Source: JBHIFB01 sp046760905
GTDB taxonomy: Bacteria; Gemmatimonadota; CAZMKB01
Assembly: GCA_046760905.1 (NCBI GenBank)
Contig: JBHIFB010000056.1
Span: 1-17,947 of the forward strand
Direction: 5' to 3'
Length of the DNA: 17,947 bases
Positions 12,374 to 17,947 of the stretch are shown here, piece after piece. A model generated the notes under the pieces. The model was not told the DNA's origin. It saw only the letters and a program-made list of their open reading frames with translations, and searched no databases. A program made the position numbers and the translations under genes. How positions within the stretch are numbered: position 1 is the first letter of the stretch; every line of letters starts with the position of its first letter.

Positions 12374-14548
12374 ATGCGACATCCCACCCTTTTCTCGATT
12401 GTCCTTTTGGGATCTATTGCTGCAGTTCCTATAGAAAGTCCAAAAGTATCCCAGATTACCAGGATCGATTCAAAAGAGTCACTAAATCTAGGACCTGAGG
12501 AGAGCATTCCTGTTCAAGGAGCCACCCCGATCTATTCCTGTGACATTTCAAGAGACAACTGCGGCTCTATAACTCCGAATTACTTTTCGGTGTTTATTGC
12601 AGATGGAGCTTTCGACAAGACAGACAGCACGCTTTTTTTCGTCGATGTTCCGAGTGGCGGAGACGGAGTCTTTCAGATCGATCCAGCCACATGCGAGACC
12701 GTATCCGGCTCCTACTACAGTATCAACGATGGAACCTCACAGCGCGGGATAGGATATGACCCGGAGAATCACCACATCTGGGTTGGTGGCTGGAACGATC
12801 GCTATCTGAACCAGCACGATGCGACTCCACCGTATTACCCCATATCATATAACTACGTCGATCTTGCCATAGCCGGCTGTGCGGTTGACGATTCCGCCAA
12901 TTACCTTTTCGTTGCAACAAACAGCTCACCAGATATGCTGCATGTCTACGACATAACCGGTGGCACACTCGGCACCCAGCTCGGCGCGTGGGAAATACCG
13001 TGGCAGTCAACAAGCGATGGATACGACATGGCCGGTATGTCTTTCAATGACATTACCCGCCAGCTTGTCATGGTTAACCAGTATATGGCAGGTCCCGGAA
13101 TCGCCAGGGAGATCTTTGACTTCGACATTTCCACGGGGCTCACTCAGGTCGATTACTGCCATCTCGACAACACAGGTTATGCCTGGGGCATAGCGCTCAT
13201 AGAGGATGAGGCAACAGAGCCCTCCTCTTTCCTCAGCTATCATCCGGACATCTCCAGTTTCAGTCCCCCATATGATATTGACGAATACGGGATTCCATCG
13301 GTATATCCGCCCTATGATTTGGCGTGTGCAGGAGGGACTGAAGACTGCAGTATTGAGCTCTGGTGGAGTAACGGAGACGAGTACGACGAGGTACACGTTT
13401 ACAGGTACGGTGAGCTCATCGCAATTCTCCCTGGTGATGCAACGGATTACACCGATTCAGATATTTACTATAACTCCTGCGATCCGCCTCTTACATATGG
13501 AGTCTCAGGTGTGATAGGACCGGATGAGAGCGGAAAAGCGGAATGTAGCCTGGACGTCTGGCCGCCTTACTGGACTTGCATAGACTTCAGCTACAGTGAC
13601 GGTGGCTTTACTCCAGGCGGGGTCGCTGACTGGGAATGGGGCGAGCCGAGCGTTAATCTCTACGGAAACGCCTGGGAAACGAACCTCCAGGCAAATTATG
13701 AAAACAACGCTTGTGGCTGGCTCGATTCGCCGTTTATAAGAATCAATACGTGCGGCGCATGCCAGGTATCGTATACTTACATGGATGTGGAATGCGATCA
13801 TGATGGCTGGAACCTTCAGATCTCTGCTGACGGAGGCAACACATGGTCTGTGATACATCCTTATGAGGGCTATGATCAGGGAGTACCGACAGGAGCCTGC
13901 GAGGAAGGGCTTTCCGATTCGACATACTGTGGCGATGGAGAGCTGGAACATGTTTGGTTCGATCTGGACGAGCTTCACGGTGAGGTGGTGAAGTTCAGGT
14001 TCCTCTTTGAATCGGATTCCACAAATTCACAGACAGGTGTTATAATATATGAGTTCTGTTTTGCCCAGAGTGGAGGGCATGTAGTTCCTGTTGGGGTCTA
14101 TTGCGAGCTTCTTAATCCCGACATAAACGGAGACGGGGTGGGAGACGTCCATATCGGGGATTACATATACTACAGCGCAACCTTTGTAAATCAATTTTAC
14201 AATCAATTTGAATACGGAACCATGCACTCGGTTTTCGCCAGTCAGAGTTGTCCTGTGGATTCCACCCCCATAGCCGAGGTAGGTCCCTGGTGCGTGGGCA
14301 CGCTGCCCGGCTCAGGGTCAAGGACTCATTACTATAGAATGAGGGTTCCAAATCGGGAGCATTTGCTCGATCTTAATCCCTGGGCTGTCCAAGTCGGGGG
14401 CTGGACATGCAATGATGGAAAACCTGACTACGAGTCAATGAGAGGCTGCTTCGATTTGACACTCCTTCCTGCCCGGGAGAAGCCTCATACATTTGAGCCC
14501 GTTGAAGGATTCAAGGTAGAGGAAATCGACGAACCCCCCGTTTTTTGA
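12374..14548 (+). CDS. Secreted disulfide-rich propeller/MAM-like multidomain protein
   Basis: A 724-residue exported protein. Residues 1-18 form a signal peptide. Residues about 65-290 carry propeller-like repeats (G-I-G-Y-D-P-E-N, G-C-A-V-D-D-S-A-N, M-A-G-M-S-F-N). Residues about 312-385 look like a fibronectin-III-type module. Residues about 402-565 match the choice-of-anchor-J/immune-inhibitor-A MAM pattern (D-W-E-W-G, then A-W-x-T-N-L, S-P-F-I, D-G-W-N-L-Q-I-S-x-D-G-G-x-T-W, and P-Y-E-G-Y). A calcium-binding-type D-I-N-G-D-G-x-G-D (583-591) leads into a C-terminal beta domain. There are 22 cysteines after the signal, several in close pairs, so disulfides are likely. No protease active site and no recognised sorting tag are present. 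It probably binds ligands or a surface outside the cell. GGAGG fixes the ATG, and the gene has a perfect promoter. Confidence 0.75.
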   Translation: MRHPTLFSIVLLGSIAAVPIESPKVSQITRIDSKESLNLGPEESIPVQGATPIYSCDISRDNCGSITPNYFSVFIADGAFDKTDSTLFFVDVPSGGDGVFQIDPATCETVSGSYYSINDGTSQRGIGYDPENHHIWVGGWNDRYLNQHDATPPYYPISYNYVDLAIAGCAVDDSANYLFVATNSSPDMLHVYDITGGTLGTQLGAWEIPWQSTSDGYDMAGMSFNDITRQLVMVNQYMAGPGIAREIFDFDISTGLTQVDYCHLDNTGYAWGIALIEDEATEPSSFLSYHPDISSFSPPYDIDEYGIPSVYPPYDLACAGGTEDCSIELWWSNGDEYDEVHVYRYGELIAILPGDATDYTDSDIYYNSCDPPLTYGVSGVIGPDESGKAECSLDVWPPYWTCIDFSYSDGGFTPGGVADWEWGEPSVNLYGNAWETNLQANYENNACGWLDSPFIRINTCGACQVSYTYMDVECDHDGWNLQISADGGNTWSVIHPYEGYDQGVPTGACEEGLSDSTYCGDGELEHVWFDLDELHGEVVKFRFLFESDSTNSQTGVIIYEFCFAQSGGHVVPVGVYCELLNPDINGDGVGDVHIGDYIYYSATFVNQFYNQFEYGTMHSVFASQSCPVDSTPIAEVGPWCVGTLPGSGSRTHYYRMRVPNREHLLDLNPWAVQVGGWTCNDGKPDYESMRGCFDLTLLPAREKPHTFEPVEGFKVEEIDEPPVF

Positions 14549-14608
14549 GTGAATGAGGTTGGAGGCCGGGCATCTATAGAATGCCGCTCTATTAGATGAG
14601 GAGATGCT

Positions 14609-16303
14609 TCATGGTGCCTCGACCACCGTCACCGAAACCGTGTCGATGTCGATAACTGTGAAGGGGCCCATCGTGGCGGTCAGGCCGATCAGTTCGTAGC
14701 TTCCTGGAGGCGCTTTCATAGGAACCCAGAGCGGGAGTGTGCCCGAAATTGATGAGACGGGTGGGAGGGACAGCGATCTCCTGTTGAGAAGGAAGCCATC
14801 ACCTACCGGAGGCTTCACTCCGAGAAACGCTTCGAAAGCCTGAAGAATACTAGTTGGGTTTCGCAGCTCGTAATCCAGGTAGAGACTGTCGCCCTGCTGG
14901 ACTGTTCCGGTTTCAGGTTCCAGGTCTATTTTCGCTACGGTAACGCCTCCAAGCTCGTCCAGGGCACCGGGAAGATTCACAAGACCCCAGCCGTAGGTAT
15001 TATCCTCCCCCGGTGATCCGAGATCGACCGCGCTGTAAAGGAGTGACTCCTTGATAGAGTCCACTTCCGAGGCAGCCTCGGCTTGTGCCAGGAGTGCTAT
15101 GCCTCCCGCAACATATGCAGTTGAAAGGCTGTTTCCGCTCCAGACGGAATAACCACCGCCGGCCACCGTGGACCTCACATTAATGCCGGGCGACACGACT
15201 TCCGGTTTGACAGTCTGACCGTCACACCCGGATGGACCTCTGCTTGAGAAGGAAGCGATTGCAAAATCCGGGCTCCAGCCATCCACTGTTCCAACCGAAA
15301 AACAGTTCACCGGTGATTCTATTCTGTCTGCAGGGGATCCTATCGTTTCAGAACCGGGGCCGTATGATCCCGCCGATGTCACCACTACAACACCCGCCTC
15401 CTCCAGCGCATCGATCGAATCCCAGAGCAGGTCGTCACATATGCTGAAAAAAGACCAGGTGAAGGGAATTACATCCGGTACATCATCATCAGTTTCGGGA
15501 TCACCATCCGGGTCGAATGCCCACTGAAGAGATGAGAGAAGATCAGCGATAAAATCATCCCCCCCGATCGCCCGGGCAGCTATCCAGACGGCATCCGGTG
15601 CTACTCCGGTTGTGTCGGGGCCCTCTCTGCCCAGGACAAGGCCGGCCATGAAAGTCCCGTGGTCATTCTCATCGACCGGAAACTGAGTCCCGCCAACAGG
15701 GTCGAACCAGGCCTCGCTCCAGTCAACGCCTTCCTCTGCTCCCCTCCACCTGTCTGAAAAAGCCGGATGGTTTCCATCGACGCCCGTATCGACTATGCAC
15801 ACCATGCGGCCGAGACCTGTCAATCCAAGACTCCAGAGCGAATCGGCACCCATCACCAATAGACCGCCTTCGGCCGATCTCCCCTCGGGAGCATTTCCAG
15901 GTGTCTCCTCGAGTACAGGCATCATCCTCTCCGGCCTCAGGACCTTCTCGACCTCATAGAAGGCCGCTAATTCCTGGATGATGGATTTATCGGCTTCTAG
16001 CCAGATTGCATTTGTAATCCAGTAGCTCCTGTAGCTCTTCACCAGTCCTATCTTCCTCCCGACTTCCAGAAATTTCAGCACACGTGACTGGGAGGCAAGA
16101 GCCCTTATTTTCAGATACCTCATGTGCTCGGTATGCCCGAGAGGGGCCGATTCCTTCACGAAGCCCATTGGGTCGACCACAACAATCGCTTTCTCCATCA
16201 CAATCCCATCGAAATAACCGGGTGTCGAGGGAAAGCATGGTGAAGGGGTATTTAACAAAAGCACTGTAATAACCATAAATACAATGGAACATTTTTTATT
16301 CAT
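14609..16303 (-). CDS. Secreted S8 subtilase with altered oxyanion-hole residue
   Basis: From the ATG at 16303 the product has a signal peptide (N-K-K, then a hydrophobic run to about residue 24), an I9-like propeptide (about 60-125), a subtilisin domain and a C-terminal beta-rich domain (about 455-564). The catalytic triad is readable: Asp172 in I-V-D-T-G-V-D-G, His215 in N-D-H-G-T-F-M-A-G, and Ser392 in G-N-S-L-S-T-A-Y-V-A-G. The oxyanion Asn, usually A-A-G-N-x-G, reads S-A-G-S-Y-G (Ser313), and the usual Pro after the catalytic Ser is Ala, so activity may be low or specialised. A TTG at 16321 would add six residues, but GGGGAG lies at proper distance from the ATG at 16303. No convincing promoter appears in the 119-bp gap upstream, so read-through from the propeller gene is possible. 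It converges on the plus-strand secreted gene with a 60-bp gap and no strong terminator. Confidence 0.88.
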   Translation of the reverse strand: MNKKCSIVFMVITVLLLNTPSPCFPSTPGYFDGIVMEKAIVVVDPMGFVKESAPLGHTEHMRYLKIRALASQSRVLKFLEVGRKIGLVKSYRSYWITNAIWLEADKSIIQELAAFYEVEKVLRPERMMPVLEETPGNAPEGRSAEGGLLVMGADSLWSLGLTGLGRMVCIVDTGVDGNHPAFSDRWRGAEEGVDWSEAWFDPVGGTQFPVDENDHGTFMAGLVLGREGPDTTGVAPDAVWIAARAIGGDDFIADLLSSLQWAFDPDGDPETDDDVPDVIPFTWSFFSICDDLLWDSIDALEEAGVVVVTSAGSYGPGSETIGSPADRIESPVNCFSVGTVDGWSPDFAIASFSSRGPSGCDGQTVKPEVVSPGINVRSTVAGGGYSVWSGNSLSTAYVAGGIALLAQAEAASEVDSIKESLLYSAVDLGSPGEDNTYGWGLVNLPGALDELGGVTVAKIDLEPETGTVQQGDSLYLDYELRNPTSILQAFEAFLGVKPPVGDGFLLNRRSLSLPPVSSISGTLPLWVPMKAPPGSYELIGLTATMGPFTVIDIDTVSVTVVEAP

Positions 16304-16422
16304 CACTGGCTCCCCATCCAAGCATCAATCTATAAAAGGGTATCATCCCATTTGCGAAATGTTCCCCTGACCTCGCAACGGATAATATTGCTCGTTTAAC
16401 ATTGATGCGCAAGGGCAGGAAA

Positions 16423-17886
16423 TCAGTAGTCACTGAGAATATTCCCCTCGAAATAATCCTCATTCATAAGATCGCAACTGAAGTATCCTGACCTTGCAAG
16501 CAATCTGTAATATCCGGGGGCAATATATTTTGGGATACTGATGGTGTATTGAAGCTGTGTTTGCTGCCCCGGATCGAGAATGAGAGTAGTCGGGTTGTCC
16601 GGGCCATCGATAATACGGGAGGGGATCTTGATCTCCGCCGATGGGCCTCTTCTAGCAACCAACCATATGTCGCAAGTTATCGTTGTATCCTGAGTATTTA
16701 TCGCATTCAGGCTGAAGGAAATGGAGGAGCCACGCTCTACATCCGTCTCCGGCGGAGGCAAGAGATCGAGAGAAGCAACTCCCCACTGGTTCAACAGTAT
16801 TGTGAGATTTTCGCTATTGCTGCTGGAAACAGCTAAGTCGGTATGACCATCGCCGTTGAAATCTCCTGATGTTATTCCATAAGGTCTTGTAATGGAGTTG
16901 ATGGACCTTTTATTCGGAAATGCTCCCGAACCATCTCCTCTATAGACTCTTACCATGTCATTTATTGTGAAGCTACACGCGATATCCACATTTCCATCCC
17001 CGTCCACGTCGAGCGGCTCGATGTCTCTGGCCCCCGGTGACAGATAGTAGAAATTTTCGAGGGCAGCGAAACCACCTTCCCCGTCTCCGAGAAACGTCTC
17101 AAACGTATGCTTGGTCAAGCAGACAATATCGTTATGGTCATCTCCATTGAGGTCGGGGGTCGCTACAGCGAAAGCATCGTATCCCACGTCTATTGATTTC
17201 GTACCGTAGAAAGTGCCGCTTCCGGTCCCGAACATAATAACAACTTCATTATAAGCCATGTTCGACACAACGAAATCAGCATTGCCATCCTCGAAGAAAT
17301 CGGCTGTGGCAACCATGCTTGCGCCTCCACCGACATCATACGATTCGACCAATTGGAAGAAGCCATCTCCCTGTCCGAGGAACACATACGCCTTACCGTA
17401 CACCCAGCTGACAGCGATGAGGTCATCGTAGGAGTCACCATCCAGGCGGTCCACTATACAATATGTAGGATAGTCATCCGAGGCAGAAGTATAATAGATG
17501 CTGAATGAGCCGCTCCCGTCCCCAAGATATGTACCAACTGTATGCTCCAGTGTGTTCACCACAACGATATCCGCATCATTGTCCTGATTGAAATCACCTG
17601 TCTGAATGGAATTGGGTCGCTGTCCGTTGTGAAATCTATCGTATCGCGTCGGAAAAAGGCCGGTCCCATCACCCCAGAAAAACGATATATAGTAGGCATC
17701 CATAACCTCACATGTTAATGCGAGATCCAGAAAGCCGTCTTCATCGAAATCCTCTTTAGTTATATCATAGGATGAGCCAAGGGCCGGCAGGTCGTATCGG
17801 GCGAAAAACGGTTCTGCCGGGAATGCCTTCGTCTGAAATATAGCGATCGTAAAAAAGGCAAATAAAGATTTCGATATTAAATTCAT
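16423..17886 (-). CDS. Secreted seven-bladed FG-GAP/VCBS propeller protein
   Basis: After a signal peptide (cleavage near residue 24, A-F-P-A) come seven copies of the calcium-binding D-x-[ND]-x-D-x-x-x-D loop at about 46, 98, 146, 196, 245, 293 and 342. Their spacing of 48-52 residues with recurrent G-D-G-x-G-x-F matches one integrin-alpha-like seven-bladed propeller. Residues about 370-487 form a separate beta-rich domain with the pattern L-x-L-x-P, V-x-x-G-x-S, then an A-P-G-Y-Y-R-L segment, similar in layout to the end of the neighbouring subtilase. Such proteins work outside the cell in adhesion or carbohydrate/protein binding; the ligand here is unknown. The ATG has a GGTGA site and a perfect promoter just upstream. 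It lies 119 bp before the subtilase in the same direction, so the two may form a unit. Confidence 0.88.
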   Translation of the reverse strand: MNLISKSLFAFFTIAIFQTKAFPAEPFFARYDLPALGSSYDITKEDFDEDGFLDLALTCEVMDAYYISFFWGDGTGLFPTRYDRFHNGQRPNSIQTGDFNQDNDADIVVVNTLEHTVGTYLGDGSGSFSIYYTSASDDYPTYCIVDRLDGDSYDDLIAVSWVYGKAYVFLGQGDGFFQLVESYDVGGGASMVATADFFEDGNADFVVSNMAYNEVVIMFGTGSGTFYGTKSIDVGYDAFAVATPDLNGDDHNDIVCLTKHTFETFLGDGEGGFAALENFYYLSPGARDIEPLDVDGDGNVDIACSFTINDMVRVYRGDGSGAFPNKRSINSITRPYGITSGDFNGDGHTDLAVSSSNSENLTILLNQWGVASLDLLPPPETDVERGSSISFSLNAINTQDTTITCDIWLVARRGPSAEIKIPSRIIDGPDNPTTLILDPGQQTQLQYTISIPKYIAPGYYRLLARSGYFSCDLMNEDYFEGNILSDY

Positions 17887-17912
17887 TAAGTCACCATTTT
17901 AGTTTGTCTTAC

Positions 17913-17941
17913 ATTATACCAGATTAAAGGTGGCTTGTCAA
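17913..17941 (-). promoter_or_regulatory. Full-consensus sigma-70 promoter of the FG-GAP gene
   Basis: On the minus strand TTGACA (17936-17941) and TATAAT (17913-17918) are spaced 17 bp apart, a perfect match. The start site would be near 17906, about 20 nt before the ATG. It shares TTGACAA and GGTATAATGTAA with the promoter at 12297-12325. Confidence 0.9.
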
Positions 17942-17947
17942 TCTTTC

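Noticed and set aside
14569..14585. Possible bidirectional terminator between the convergent genes
   Set aside because: The stem is only 5 bp (GGCAT/ATGCC) with no T-run on either side; the T-run at 14541-14546 lies inside the coding end without a hairpin.

Overview
This window reads as a piece of chromosome from a diderm bacterium of roughly balanced base composition. It carries an outer-membrane beta-barrel gene and a set of large secreted proteins (subtilase, seven-bladed FG-GAP propeller, choice-of-anchor-J/MAM-like protein). That style is common in uncultivated FCB-group and neighbouring candidate phyla, but the phylum is an inference and I cannot fix it from the sequence. I see no transposase, integrase, phage gene or CRISPR array.

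Layout. (1) 1-550: no convincing protein gene, but the minus strand holds a promoter, about 170 bp of strongly foldable sequence and a rho-independent terminator, which together look like a small RNA gene. (2) 550-2804, minus: a small beta-barrel protein with its own promoter and a UMF1/Atg22-type MFS transporter with an unusual periplasmic insert. (3) 2805-3021: an AT-rich gap with two DnaA-box-like nonamers and a 9-bp inverted repeat. (4) 3022-9446, minus: a tightly packed housekeeping operon, in transcription order C4 zinc-ribbon protein, rnhA, rnpB (RNase P RNA), recJ, rsmD, coaD, an aspartate-type aminotransferase and rsmA. Several joints overlap or abut. The rnhA stop codon lies inside the P1 helix of RNase P RNA. 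(5) 9532-9894, minus: a two-tRNA operon (Ile2-CAU, Val-CAC) with a clear promoter and terminator. (6) 9928-12156, plus: a decapitated methyltransferase remnant, then a membrane-anchored sulfatase-superfamily protein with a Thr rather than a Cys/Ser nucleophile. (7) 12374-17886: three exported proteins. A plus-strand disulfide-rich protein converges on a subtilase and a seven-blade propeller protein on the minus strand. The first and last have near-identical full-consensus sigma-70 promoters.

The housekeeping operon joins RNA processing and modification (RNase P, RsmA, RsmD), nucleic-acid turnover (RNase HI, RecJ) and cofactor/amino-acid metabolism (CoaD, aminotransferase). Both rRNA methyltransferases have non-canonical residues in their motif IV. 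The exported proteins at the right end are probably cell-surface or extracellular; the subtilase and propeller protein share a similar C-terminal beta-rich domain. The most original items are the candidate small RNA at the left end, the rnhA/rnpB overlap, the substituted methyltransferase motifs and the DnaA-box-like pair.
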